A stretch of DNA of 64,000 bases from Brevipalpus yothersi (taxonomy: Eukaryota > Arthropoda > Arachnida > Trombidiformes > Tenuipalpidae), in assembly GCA_003956705.1 (NCBI GenBank), contig QZCP01000197.1:1-64000 (forward strand). Direction: 5' to 3'. The translations under genes and the position numbers were made by a program. How positions within the stretch are numbered: the stretch's first letter is position 1; each line of letters starts with the position of its first letter. Shown piece by piece: positions 11,820-23,159 of this stretch. Below the pieces are notes generated by a model. That model worked only from the letters and a program-made list of their open reading frames with translations, did not search any database and was not told the origin of the DNA.

Positions 11820-14110
11820 CTATTGCTCCCTTCTGTGTCGTCTCCAAAACCTTCTGACGTCTTCATGACCTGCTACGCTGACAACCATTACTCTTCGGCT
11901 GGGATTATCCCAAATAAGATGTCCAGCGTCCTATTAGGAAGCAGAGAAAAACAAATGAAGATTATTCTTGATTGTGAAAAAAAAGAAACGAAAAAAGAAA
12001 ATATCAACTAAAATTACTCACATTTGCATATGTACGCAAGAGATCAAAATCTCCTTGTGACAAGAATTGATTGTATAAAACTCCTTCCCTGAATAAGAAT
12101 CTATCTCTTTCGATTTCCCACAGTTTAATTTGATCAATCACAGTTGGTGGGAGTATATGAGGATTTTTACGCATCTGTGGATGGGCATGGACCTTGAGAA
12201 AATTGATTATCTGGTCAGCAGTAATGCCGTTTTTGAGTGCTTGGCGAACGCTATCACGTGTGAGGATTCCGATGCCGACGTTTTGTAGGCGATATTGCAT
12301 TTCGGTGAAGAGAGCAACCAAGGCCATTTGAAGAGATGAATCTGAAAGTGATGGACGTGATAAAAGTTATGATGATGTCAAATTCATTCCTTTTCAGGAA
12401 ATGACCAAGGAAATGCTTACTGGTGTATGCGTAGATTCGATAATTAGTCTCTACAACTATAAAGCCTTCTCCTCTCTTATCAATTTCCACCTTGTTTAGA
12501 TTACTTGTTAAATTGATGACTAGTTTCGTTGGATAAAATCTTCCGTCTTTCCGCTGGGAAAAAGGGGGGAGGAGAGGGAGGAGGATGAGGAGAGAGAGAA
12601 AGAGAAAGAGAAAGAGAAAGAAATAAAAATTGGCTCAAGTGTGAAATGATAATAGTCCGAGTCCTGGAAAGGCACTCAATTGATAACAATAAGGCTGAAG
12701 TGAAAACAATCTCCTTGTTTTGATAAAGAAGCCGTTTCTCAAATGAATGTAAACATTAGCAAGGCTGCTCGCTCACTTGCTCACTTGAAATCAATCAGCA
12801 GCAAGTCGAGCAAGTGTGTCAAAGACATTAAGATGCCTGCTTGAGCATATAGAATAAATTTTCGAATGTTTCTAATGCTAACCTTTCTCTGATAGATCAG
12901 ACCAAATTCACGGAGATGTTGAAGAAATGTGAGCATCGAATCACTCAGAGTTGCAGTTGAATAACCCTGTTGCATTCAATAGGAGCAAAAAAAGTCAATG
13001 AAACTTTCTACTCTCTTTAATGCTTTGGAGACGAAAAAAATCATGCCCAATCGATGATGACTCACCTTACCAAGAGTGAGAAAACTTAATTGGAAAAGAA
13101 AAGTTAAACATTCAACGAGATCAAGATTCTTCTTTTCAACAGTACCCAAATACTGGAGCAAAAAGTACCATACTTGTGATTTGGTGTCCATTAATAAAAA
13201 TTTAAACCCATCGGCTGTGATCGTGGGAGCCTCCGTGGTAGAAGAATCATAGTTAATCAAGTTACCACTCACAAGAGTATCAACAGTATCTTTGCTAACA
13301 CTTTCGTTATCTTGTAATGATCCAACCATGAAATGCAAGATGCACTCCCACCGTTCCATGGCATAAGAATCTAAAAATTTTATATCTCTACCATGCTTAT
13401 CCTTATCTTCACACGGCTTGATGGCCCATGATTCGCCTCTGAGAAAAAGGGTAGATGAAGCAAGGATAAATTCAGTTTGCCATTTGAAGAAGTTTGATTC
13501 TCACACATCCACACACACAACTGTTGCTGCAACTTACCCTCCAAGCAAGGCAACTCTCAAATTATTTTGGAACGTACTGTTCAGCTTAAATCCTGGCAAT
13601 GAACCGTGTATTGGACATTCTGACCATATTCTTAATCTGGTTAACAATTCAGCAGTCTCGGTGTTCTCCCTGACAGTAGTAGATTGGTGGTGATAATGAG
13701 TGTGTGAAAAAAAAGATAAAGAAAAGACAAAAAAAGATAGTAATGTTACATATAGCATAGAGTCGATAATTACTGGATTGCATCATCATGAACATCGATT
13801 GCAACCTTCACACAGCAATCGACAATGAATCAGTGTTACTGATATATATCTGTGTGGGAATATTCACATAGACATGTTCAACTTACGCAATAGCGTTCTG
13901 TGTTACCCAAGATGAGATAACCGCTTTTGGAATCCCTTGTTCAACCCATAATAATCTAATCACATAGTGTTTTGCAAGCGGTGTCAATTGTCCGAATATG
14001 GCCAAACAACACGATGAACTTTTGGCGTAAAGTTTTTCAATAGTATTTGCATCTAAACTTTTCACATAATCAGACAGACTGTTTACCGATTTTTTCACCA
14101 GCGCAGGCAT
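11820..14110 (-). CDS. GTF2H4: General transcription factor IIH subunit 4 (p52)
   Basis: p52 (yeast Tfb2) is a core TFIIH subunit that anchors and stimulates the XPB ATPase in transcription initiation and nucleotide excision repair. Seven exons, 14110-13887, 13669-13538, 13438-13066, 12966-12883, 12553-12421, 12341-12022 and 11930-11820, join in frame at GT..AG sites to 458 residues, close to the human 462. Family signatures run the whole length: LAIFGQLTPLAKHYVIRLLW, LRIWSECPIHG, NNLRVALLGGGESWA, ERWECILHFMVGS, TFLFQLSFLTLGKG, FLQHLREFGLIYQRK, FIVVETNYRIYAYT, FTEMQYRLQNVGIG, VLPP-like and LWEIERDRF, LYNQFLSQ, and the C-terminal VMVVSVAGHEDVRRFWRRH. Introns are 79-329 bp. No domain is missing, so the gene looks intact. 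Its 3' end faces the unassigned gene ending at 11517, about 300 bp away. Confidence 0.95.
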
Positions 14111-15147
14111 ACCGGCAACTCAAGGCTCAATCAATCAAGCTGACAATCATAAATGAGTACAATTTCTAGTGGAAAAATTTATCCTCTCTTCTCAACTTGT
14201 CATCATGATAATTTTTTTTTATTCATTAATCAAAACATTAATTTTTTTTGCCGGTTTTCAATCAAAACATGTGAGAAAACATTCCGATAGAGGCGCTACT
14301 GTTGTTCTTCAGAGTAACGCCATCTGTTGGAAGCCCAGTTTGAGAATTTAGAGAGAAAATTTTCAACGAAAATTAAACTCTTGAAAATTTTTTTTTTCGT
14401 TTCTTTTCATTTAATCAAATTAATTGTTGATCAAGTTTTTGATTATCAAGTGATCAGTGTCAAGAAAGATTTAATCTGATAGTGACCCTGACACTGGTGG
14501 GTGTGCGTGAGATTGGGTCTGTGGAAAAGTTTACGCTACTGGGAACTTGCCGGATCTTGTACTCACCACAAACACATCAATTTGAGAGTAAATCTTTCTT
14601 TTATCTCATCCTCAACAGATGGATTAATTCAACTTGGATCATCGCTTTTTTCTCTCTCTCTCTCTCTCTCCATGTGTTCGTAGTCATGATTACAAGTGAT
14701 TATTGTAGATGAACAAGTTGATTCATATCTTTCTCTGTGTATGTGTATCGGTGTGCAGCTCATTGAATCGTCTATCAGAGGCTGATCAATTGGTAACTGA
14801 TTGATTTGGCCATTGACATTGGAATTGTAGCTATTTTTTTCCTTTGATTTCATTCCAGTGGCCATTCATTAGTGATGAAAAGACCGAAGACTTGGTTGTA
14901 ATAGACTCTGTTTGACTTATTGTCATCATCATTACCTTCGGCTTGTGATCAAACGAAATCAAAGCAAATATTGCCAATAATATGTTTCCCATTCATCATC
15001 ATTAACTCTCAAAGAAGAAACGAATAGGAACTCAAGCTTGTGGATTGTTCTCTTGCAATTCATCCGAGAAACTTTGACTGGGACCTCTGTTTATTTACAT
15101 AAACGTAATAAATTATACTATAATTTGCTTCGGCATTCTACTTGACG
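14111..15147. promoter_or_regulatory. Divergent promoter region, GTF2H4 and Flower
   Basis: About 1 kb separates the divergent starts of GTF2H4 (14110, leftward) and Flower (15148, rightward). It has AT-rich runs, a CT run near 14652-14671, and a GGCGCTACT...AGTAACGCC imperfect inverted repeat at 14292-14320. This abuts CATCTGTTGG (14321-14330), an element also seen near two other 5' regions. No open frame here looks coding. Assignment as promoter is inferred from position. Confidence 0.4.
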
Positions 15148-16162
15148 ATGTTCAACACATTCCTCCGTAATCCAACTGGTGGCTTCAACCAAACTGGTCA
15201 ACCGGATAATGCCAATCAGCAGGGATCCTGGATCTTTAATACCATTGCAAGAGGAGTAGCCACTCTTGCCGGTCTTTTAGCTATCCTATTTGGTATCTTA
15301 AGTATATTAACATTACAAATTTTGGTTGGTGTACTACTGTGTTTGGAGGGCTTCACAATGACTCTCATCGAATCACCCTGCTTTTTTGTTTACCTTGATT
15401 TTGCACATATTCCTTCGAGATTCTTTGACAACAAGCCTCACTGGTACCGAGCTGTCACATATCTTGTGTTCGGAATTCTGCCAGTCTTCAAGGATCATTC
15501 AATTTCTGTGAGTATTCAAATCATTCTAGTTGCACCCTGTATTCGTAAAATGTATGACAGTTTCAATTTATGAGGTCTCCTCATTGTTGTTTGAGGTGTT
15601 TGAAATTCTTGCCCACTACGAATACATATGCTCGCCTGAGAATCTAGGTAACCATTGACGCTCATCTGTGTGCCACATCTACTACACATTACCTTCTACG
15701 TTTACAGTCTGGAGGAATTTTCATTCAATCAGGAAGAAAGAACGAGATGAATCGTTAGTGAGTGAGAGAGTGAGAGAGTGAGAGAGTCAAGTTTTATTCG
15801 ATTTATCCTTCAAAATAGTTTCATGAATTTATTCTGACCACGAGTTCTGAACAATTATCTTGTAATTTTGGAGATCAAATTTTCATTGAATTCTTTCACT
15901 TCCATAGGTTGCATTTTCAAGTTGCCTTATGGTAGCAGCCTCTGGTGCATATCTGGTGTTAAGTTTGGGTAAAAAAGCTTCTCTTGATGAGATGAGAGCC
16001 AAAGCTGGTGCTAATATATCGGAAAATCCATCAGCTGTACTGGTCAATAACGAGGCTGCAATTGATCGATCTGGGCCGCCCGTCTTCACTCCACCAGTAG
16101 CATTAGGGGACATGAGGCAAAGTGTGCCTAATCCATCTAAAAATTCAGTCATGACATATTAG
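15148..16162 (+). CDS. fwe: Calcium channel Flower homologue
   Basis: Flower (vertebrate CACFD1) is a small multi-pass protein of synaptic vesicles and plasma membrane. It has been linked to Ca2+ entry coupled to endocytosis and to cell-competition fitness signalling. Two exons, 15148-15507 and 15908-16162, join in phase 0 to 204 residues; the fly protein is about 194. The segments are a hydrophobic stretch at about residues 33-62, the family core GVLLCLEGFTMTLIESPCFF with the conserved acidic residue at position 75, a third hydrophobic segment after HWYRAVTYLVFG, and a fourth (MVAASGAYLVLSL) followed by the hallmark GKKASLDEMRAKA. The tail is cytosolic. The ATG at 15148 was chosen because the upstream codons lack another ATG. 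The last 63 codons and the 3' UTR are duplicated at 22491-23159. Confidence 0.93.
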
Positions 16163-17065
16163 GGAGTCAAGTTAAAAACTTTTGATCAAATCTAACCCCT
16201 ATTTTATTGTAATAATATATTTACTTTGTCGTAGGTCTTCAAAATTATCTTCTTTAATAGGATTCTGGTGGGAAATTTTTCTATTGTTGAATTGAGATAA
16301 ATTCCCAGTGTTTTTATTTATTTGATCTTTCTTACATTCGATTATTTTGAAGCACCACTAGCAGAGTTAGATGTGCTTGTTATTTTACTATGAGAGCAGC
16401 ATTAATTGGTTAACAAAAGAAGCTTTCCAATTTCCCTTCCTTCATTGAGGTAGCGATGAATTTCAAATTTCAAATTTTCATCGTAGCTCTCCTCGAAAAA
16501 TGTGTTTCAAGCAACTTTGGTAATAAAAGAGGGAGAGACAAGCATTCGAGAATTTCATGATATCTTCTTCGATCATCATTCTTGCTCTCTAATGCAATTG
16601 AACTAAGAAACTAAGGTTGTTCTCCCCATATGAATACTCATTTTTCATCAATTGTGATATTTGTGCTCGGAAGATTAACTATGTATAACTTGATGTGATT
16701 TGTGATTGAAGAGTGTGATTCATTTATCTGTCAAATCAAAACACTGCAAATCCACCGCCCTTGATCTCCCGACGTAATCAGAGAACGAACCATTTAATCT
16801 CATATTCGATTTGACACATTCGAACATGATGTACCAAATTTTCTATTTCTCTCCTGTGAAACGTTGGAAAATAAATAATATTGGGGACTCAAGATGGTTC
16901 TGATCGATGTTTTTTTCACTCTGAATGCTCTAATCAGAGGATAACTCCATTTTTATCGATGAAATTTTCATCAACATTTCAATTTCCTGCTCTCAATGAA
17001 ATATGCTACATATGCCTTCTAGAATGTTTATCAATATTCATCGAAATCTTGAGTTAAAGTTTACC
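16163..17065 (+). other. Flower 3' UTR and flank
   Basis: No gene. This is probably the 3' UTR: an AATAAATAATA string at about 16870-16880 is a plausible polyadenylation signal, and the segment to that point is also present in the detached Flower copy. After it the sequence runs into the first repeat unit at about 17066. Confidence 0.55.
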
Positions 17066-18870
17066 TAGATTAAATGAGCGAAACCTGATAGTGCACAAAA
17101 ATTATATCACCAAATAGTACATATTGCTGGAATCATAAAGGAATTCATTGACATTAGTCCGACACTTAATTTTCGATCATTTAATTCTTATTTTATTAAT
17201 TAGGCATTGAATCGTTGAATTAGATTTAATTTTCAAAACCGTTTGATCTCTCAATTCAGTGCCTTGTCAAGTTTGGCAGAACCTTCGGGCTATCCAACTC
17301 TTGGCTGAAAAGCCCTGTAAGCATGAGTTGCAAAATTGAAATAGCCTTCATATTCGATTCGATCAGGTGTCGTATCTTGCCAAAAATGCCCACCTTTACC
17401 ATTCTCACCAAAACAGTGGGTATGATCTAATCGAACCTCCCAATTTTGTGGGTCCTTGGAATAGAGCGTTGATAAACATATCATCACAGGTCCAGCTTCG
17501 TGGAAGTACTGCCATTCTTTCACTTTCTCTGGGGTGTCTTTTCTTTCACCATATTCTTTGAGCACAGTCTGTATCTGGATGTTTCCAGATTTTGTCAAAA
17601 AAACACCGCCCATAGCAATAGTGTTAGTTGTATTTTGCTGGCTTAAAATTTTTCTCATTGCGGCTATCAAATTTTTACCCTCCTCATTGATTCGCTTTCT
17701 TGCCGTAATTTTCAAAACTTTACCTGGTTTACCTTCGGTAATGTACACATCAGATATAAGACTATTGACACCAGTGTTATCATATTCCCTCGTGTAGTTA
17801 GGTTTCTTTGCCATCGTCATCAATCGAGTTCCATGAATCACTGTCGTTTTATTCAATTCTTTGTCTCGATAATAATATAAATTCGGTACAGACACAGAAA
17901 ATTCACCGGTTATTGCCACCGGACCTTGGCCTTGTCCAATAACGTGGGCTTCTTCTTTGAAACCTGAAAAAAATGCATAAAAAATGCAATGAAGCTAAAA
18001 CAGGAAGAAAGTCTAGTCTGAGTTTATCATACACAGATTCTCACAGTCTTATTAGATAATTTTTCGAGATTTATATTTATTTGAAAAAGATGCACTGACA
18101 GTTGGTAAGATAATTTTGATGATGATAATGAGATCAATTGATGATGAATATTGCTTACCAGCCATTTGTGCGAAGCGGACTTGTGAAATGGTGGGCATCG
18201 GTATAGGTGGATAAGGAAATAAGTTTGAATATACTCCTTGCGTGGCCACAACTCGTCTTGTGCCACCGATACCTTTTCCAGCCAAATTAGCTGGTGGTTT
18301 GGTTAAATCTGGACATTCAACTACCGAAACGCTGACTGATTCGAAGTATTCTCGAAGTTTTGCTTGGAAAATAGGAGCGAATTCATCTAATGATGGTACT
18401 TGGAGGCTTTTACTTTCAATTTCAATTCTTGGAAGAGGTAACGGTGTCACCATTCCAATGGCAAGGGTCAAAAAAATGAGGAAGTAGAAATTTTCCCATT
18501 TATTGTGGGCCAAAAGGAGCGATCTGGAATTGGCCATAACTCACTTGAAAAAAAGACGTACGTGTATTTTATTACTGATAGTAAGCTATGGAATTGAAAC
18601 GATTTTCACAGAAGGGCAAATGAAGTTGTGAACGTTGTGAACGATTCTACTAAATTCAGAATGGATTTGTCTCAAATTTCATCCTTCTCAAGTGTCTCCC
18701 AAGACTGTGAGCTTGCGTGTAATCTTAATAGATTATTTTTTCAGGTTGATCAATTGATTAGTCACTTCAACAAGATGAAAGAGGAGAGACAGTGATATCA
18801 GGAGACGGTATTGAACAGAAATATAATTTCCTCAAACAAAAGTATGCAAAGATTCTGATCCTAAAGTGTC
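17066..18870. repeat. Segmental repeat unit 1 (C11orf54-like gene)
   Basis: A ~1.8 kb block beginning TAGATTAAATGAGCGAAACC recurs nearly identically at about 20670-22470 and 26998-28800 in the same orientation. Each block contains the whole gene, its 3' flank and its 5' flank up to a short integrase-derived stretch (TGCAAAGATTCTGATCC...). In unit 1 that stretch continues into a longer integrase fragment, whereas units 2 and 3 break off after GTGTCTG(TT). Confidence 0.85.
17290..18537 (-). CDS. C11orf54-type ester hydrolase, copy 1
   Basis: Metal-dependent ester hydrolase family of human C11orf54 (DUF1907). Exons 18537-18159 and 17963-17290 join across a 195-bp intron (GCTG|GTAAGC ... TTTTCAG|GT) to 350 residues; the human protein is 315. 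Family signatures are SVSVVECPDLTKPP, GKGIGGTRRVV, the glycine-rich IGQGQGPVA, EGKPGKVLKITARKR and AMGGVF. The zinc site is LDHTHCFGENGKGGH, i.e. His 307, 309 and 319 in the HxH-x9-H spacing of the human enzyme, followed by DTTPD and EYEGYF. Unlike the human protein, a hydrophobic N-terminal segment (about residues 17-31, FYFLIFLTLAIGMV) precedes the domain, suggesting secretion or ER targeting. The C-terminus (AFQPRVG) is three residues longer than in the other copies. Intact. Substrate unknown. Confidence 0.9.
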
Positions 18871-19657
18871 TGTTCCTTTTGAAACTGCTCATATTGATTC
18901 TGGTGAATTGTCCAAAAGGAGTGATGATCAAAATACTACTCGCTCATTTTTGTTGGTTGTCGATGAAGCAACTCGAATGACTCTCGGCAAAGCCATGAGA
19001 GAAGATCCTCTGAGTGTGATGAGCTTCCTGAGTTCATTGAAGCATTTGCCTTCAATCAGAACCATGATTTTCGACAATGGACGATCCTTTTGCTCCAAAA
19101 TTTCCCTCGGCTGGGGAGAAAAATTGGGAATAAAAATCAAGCACACCAGTCCACATCATCCAGCATCCAATGGACTAGTGGAGAGAAAAATGAGCGATAT
19201 CAAGATGTTCATGAAAATCCATGAAAAAGAAGCTAATTGAAAGGACTTGCTGCGAGATGCTATTGAGCATTCTAACCGGTCTTATTGTTCTACATTGGGA
19301 TGTTCTCCTATTTATAAACTCCAACAAAAGTCAGCTTATCTGGAAGCTGATCGAGAATTTTCAATCGCATATGATGAACTGTGTGAAAATCCATTCTCAG
19401 ACGATAAGATTCCCGAAATGAGAGAGAGAATGCTGAGGAAAGAAAATTTGAAACCCTATAAAATTGAGGATGGAAGCAAAATTCTAGTTAAAATAGTGTC
19501 GAAAGGGAAGAAGAAAGAAATCAGAGGTCCTTTTCAAGTTGTCAAAGTGATAAAAATTCAAGATGTCCCAAAATGTGTTATTTATAAGGTGAGAGGAAAG
19601 AAATTCAGAGCACATATCGCAAACGTATTTCCTCATTTTGAACGGAGTCGAAACTAG
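18845..19657 (+). pseudogene. Ty3/gypsy-like integrase fragment with in-frame stop
   Basis: One reading frame carries the catalytic core and C-terminus of a retrotransposon integrase. The DD35E set is visible: Asp in HIDSG, Asp in FDNGRSF 59 residues later, Glu in NGLVERK 36 residues further. The C-terminal RGPFQVVK is a GPY/F-type module of Ty3/gypsy integrases. A TGA at 19238-19240 splits the frame, and protease, reverse transcriptase and the full zinc-binding region are absent, so this is a dead 3' fragment of pol. It continues directly from the 5' flank of repeat unit 1. It is followed by a purine-rich stretch and a TGTTGT that may be the start of an LTR. Confidence 0.8.
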
Positions 19658-19670
19658 GAACCCGGGGTGA

Positions 19671-20245
19671 TGTTGTGACCCATATTATTTGTAGTGTCCT
19701 CCGTGGAAAATAAGATATAAAAATTTAGGAGAGACAACTACACCATAATATGAGATAAACTCACGATTAAATTAAGAGAATACTCGTAATTAATAGAGAA
19801 ACATTCGATACACTACGTAGGAGATGGCATCGAAGTCTGTTATTATTGGAACACTACGAGGAATAGGTTAGAACCAGTCAATGATGATTAATTCTTCGTG
19901 GTGTTAGGAGAGAAAATAATGTGCAACACTACAACAATTCTTTCTCCGCTAAACAATCATATCATTCTTGATGAAGATTTTCCTAGACTCGTATTATTGA
20001 GTTCTAGGGCCATAACATTATTAAATTGATCAGAACAAGAATAATAATGAATGTTTTAGAAACTTCACCAAGAATGATGAGTGTTGTTGCTCATTTTTAT
20101 GTAAAACAATTCTTTAGAGATTGAGAAGAGTTGAGTTTAGGGATTCGACCATAAAACATGAAAGAAAAGTGAATCTAATTGTATTTGAAAAGTATTCGAC
20201 TAAATTTAGTTCATAGACTCAATAAGTCAAATCAGGAAGGGCAGT
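19671..20245. mobile_element. Possible LTR and non-coding retroelement remnant
   Basis: Starts with TGTTGTGACC directly after a G-rich polypurine-like stretch (GGAACCCGGGG) behind the integrase stop codon, as an LTR would. A TATA-like AAGATATAAAAA lies about 40 bases in. The far end of the LTR cannot be fixed by eye. The rest holds no open frame of note. Confidence 0.4.
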
Positions 20246-20461
20246 AAAATTTTAGCGAAACTTTCTTCTCAGGGAAAGAAGAGAGATATTCGAGGACCCT
20301 ATGTGGTGAAAGGGATTATCTGTTTCCAAGATATTACAAAGACAGTAATTTATGAAGTGGATGGAAAAGATGTCCATGCCCATATCTCAAATGTCTCTCT
20401 CTATTTCGAGCAGAATCGAAATGACTTAAAGTCAGGAAATATGTTGTATGATCATTGTTGA
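20246..20461 (+). pseudogene. Second, diverged integrase C-terminal fragment
   Basis: About 71 codons align with the C-terminal end of the integrase at 18845-19657. They share GKK.(E/D)IRGP(F/Y), an IQD/FQD motif, VIY.V.GK, HI(A/S)NV and a final FE..RN. Many residues differ, so this comes from another member of the same retroelement lineage rather than a recent copy. Everything upstream of the GPY/F module is missing. Confidence 0.7.
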
Positions 20462-20669
20462 TCATTCAATAGATTTGATTTCGTTTTAACGAAGAAAAGT
20501 TTTGATCAATTGTTGAGGAAGATATATATAATAGAAAGAGGAAATAGAAGAAGATTCATTCTGTGTTTTTCTGTGATTTAACTGATGATAATAGTAAAAT
20601 AATTGTCTTAATCCTGAAGCTTGTTGTGTTTCCTTCCATTTTGTCAAAATTCTAAAATGGAACATGACA
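20442..20669 (+). mobile_element. Probable solo/terminal LTR (228 bp)
   Basis: Begins TGTTGTATGATC and ends GAACATGACA (5'-TG...CA-3'), immediately after a GTCAGGAAATA purine-rich stretch. A TATA-like GATATATATAATAG is at about 20520. Its right end abuts the start of repeat unit 2 (TGGATTAAATGAGCG) within a base or two. Boundaries are inferred from the dinucleotides and the repeat junction; no second copy is in the window to confirm them. Confidence 0.5.
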
Positions 20670-22470
20670 TGGATTAAATGAGCGAAACCTGATAGTGCAC
20701 AAAAATTATATCACCAAATAGTACATATTGCTGGAATCATAGAGGGATTCATTGACATTAGTCCGACACTTAATTTTCATCATTTAATTCTTATTTTATT
20801 AATTAGGCATTGAATCATTGAATTAGATTTAGTTTTCAAAACCGTTTGAACTCTCAATTCAGTGCCTTGTCAAGTTTAGCAGAGCCTTCGGGTTTTTCAA
20901 CTCATGGCTGACCAGCCCTGTAAGCATGAGTTGCAAAATTGAAATAGCCTTCATATTCGATTCGATCAGGTGTCGTATCTTGCCAAAAATGCCCACCTTT
21001 ACCATTCTCACCATAACAGTGGGTATGATCTAATCGAACATCCCAATTTTGTGGGTCCTTGGAATAGAGCGTTGATAAACATAGCATCACAGGTCCAGCT
21101 TCGTGGAAATACTGCCATTCTTTCACTTTATCTGGGGTGTCTTTTCTTTCACCAAATTCTTTGAGCACAGTGTGTATCTGGATGTTTCCAGATTTTGTCC
21201 AAAAAATACCGCCCATAGCAATAGTGTTAGTTGTATTTTGCTGGCTTAAAATTTTTCTCATTGCGACAATCAAATTTTTACCCTCCTCATTGATTCGCTT
21301 TCTTGCCGTAATTTTCAAAACTTTACCTGGTTTACCTTCGGTAATGTACAAATCAGATACAATACTATTGACACCAGTGTTATCATATTCCCTCGTGTAG
21401 TTAGGTTTCTTTGCCATCGTCATCAATCGAGTTCCATGAATCACTGTCGTTTTATTCAATTCTTTGTCTCGATAATAATATAAATTCGGTACAGACACAG
21501 AAAATTCACCGGTTATTGCCACCGGACCTTGGCCTTGTCCAATAACGTGGGCTTCTTCTTTGAAACCTGAAAAAAATGTATAAAAAATGCAATGAAGCTA
21601 AAACAGAAAGAAAGTCTTGTCTGAGTTTATCATACACAGATTCTCACAGTCTTATTAGATAACTTTTCGAGATTTATATTTATTTGAAAAAGATGCACTG
21701 ACAGTTGGTAAGATAATTTTGATGATGATAATGAGATCAATTGATGATGAATATTGCTTACCAGCCATTTGTGCGAAGCGGACTTGTGAAAAGGTGGGCA
21801 TCGGTATAATTGGATAAGGAAATAAGTTTGAAACTCCTCCTTGCGAGGCCACAACTCGTCTTGTGCCACCGATACCTTTTCCAGCCAAATTAGCTGGTGG
21901 TTTGGTTAAATCTGGACATTCAACTACCGAAACGTTGACTGATTCGAAGTATTCCCGAAGTTTTGCTTGAAAAATAGGAGCGAATTCATCTAATGATGGT
22001 ACTTGGAGGCTTTTATTTTTAATTTCAATTTTTGGAAGAGGTAACGGTGTCACCATTCCAATGGCAAGGGTCAAAGAAATGAGGAAGTAGAAATTTTCCC
22101 ATTTATTGTGGCCCAAAAGGAGTGATCTGGAATTGGCCATAACTCACTTGAAAAAAAGAAGTACGTATATTTTATCACTTTTAGTAAGCTATGGAATTGA
22201 AACGATTCTATTGAATTCAGAATGAATTTGTCTCAAATTTCATTCTTCTTGAGTGTCTCCCAAGACTGTGAGCTTGCGTGTAATCTTAATAGTATAATTA
22301 GCGTAATAGTATAGTTTTAATAATATAATTATTTTTTTAGGTTGATTAATTGATTAGTCACTTCAGCAAGATGAAAGAGGAGAGACAGTGTTATCAGGAG
22401 ACGGTATTGCACAAAAATATAATTTCCTGAAACAAAAGTATGCAAAGATTCTGATCCTAAAGTGTCTGTT
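20670..22470. repeat. Segmental repeat unit 2 (C11orf54-like gene)
   Basis: Second copy of the ~1.8 kb block. Compared with units 1 and 3 it lacks about 34 bases of the 5' flank (the stretch with GAACGTTGTGAACG). It has an extra TATAATTAGCG-type AT insertion near 22290-22330. After GTGTCTGTT it runs into GTTTCGTTGTTATAAAATAG and then the detached Flower fragment. Confidence 0.85.
20902..22140 (-). CDS. C11orf54-type ester hydrolase, copy 2
   Basis: Exons 22140-21762 and 21566-20902 give 347 residues with the same splice sites and phase as copy 1. All family motifs are present, including the zinc site HTHCYGENGKGGH and the hydrophobic N-terminal segment (FYFLISLTLAIGMV). Differences from copy 1 are scattered substitutions, for example IWTKSG-type versus VFLTKSG at the start of the metal-site half, plus a TGA directly after AGQP that shortens the C-terminus. 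No frameshift or premature stop is seen, so the gene is probably functional. Likely product of tandem duplication with copies 1 and 3. Confidence 0.9.
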
Positions 22471-22490
22471 GTTTCGTTGTTATAAAATAG

Positions 22491-23159
22491 AAAAAAGCTT
22501 CTCTTGATGAGATGAGAGCCAAAGCTGGTGCTAATATATCGGAAAATCCATCAGCTGTACTGGTCAATAACGAGGCTGCAATTGATCGATCTGGGCCGCC
22601 CGTCTTCACTCCACCAGTTGCATTAGGGGACATGAGGCAAAGTGTGCCTAATCCATCTAAAAATTCAGTCATGACATATTAGGGAGTCAAGTTAAAAACT
22701 TTTGATCAAATCTAACCCCTATTTTATTGTAATAATATATTTACTTTGTCGTAGATCTTCAAAATTATCTTCTTTAATAGGATTCTGGTGGGAAATTTTT
22801 CTATTGTTGAATTGAGATAAATTCCCAGTGTTTTTATTTATTTGATCTTTCTTACATTCGATTATTTTGAAGCACCACTAGCAGAGTTAGATGTGCTTGT
22901 TATTTTACTATGAGAGCAGCATTAATTGGTTAACAAAGGAAGCTTTTCAATCTCCCTCCCTTCATTGAGGTAGCGATGAATTTCAAATTTCAAATTCTCA
23001 TCGTAGCTCTCCTCGAAAAATGTGTTTCAAGCAACTTTGGTAATAAAAGAGGGAGAGACAAGCATTCGAGAATTTCATGATATCTTCTTCGATCATCATT
23101 CTTTTTCTTTCACCAAATTTTCTATTTCTCTTCTGTGAAACGTTGGAAAATAAATAATA
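22491..23159 (+). pseudogene. Detached copy of Flower C-terminal tail and 3' UTR
   Basis: Positions 22491-22682 repeat the last 64 codons of Flower (15971-16162), including the stop, with a single synonymous change (GTA to GTT). The match continues through the Flower 3' UTR to about 23103. It then skips about 250 bases and ends with the segment carrying the AATAAATAAT signal (23111-23159). No promoter, start codon or membrane segments are attached, so on its face it is a truncated duplicate. The bases before it (ATAAAATAG) could act as a weak splice acceptor in the right phase, so use as an alternative last exon is not excluded. Confidence 0.8.

Noticed and set aside
17367..17797. Plus-strand hydrophobic frames, repeated at 20970-21400 and 27299-27729
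   Set aside because: Antisense shadows of the C11orf54-like exons; they are repeated only because the gene is.
18027..18266. Minus-strand frame overlapping exon 1 of copy 1 (also at 21630-21869)
   Set aside because: Frame-shifted reading of exon 1 and intron; the family alignment selects the other frame.
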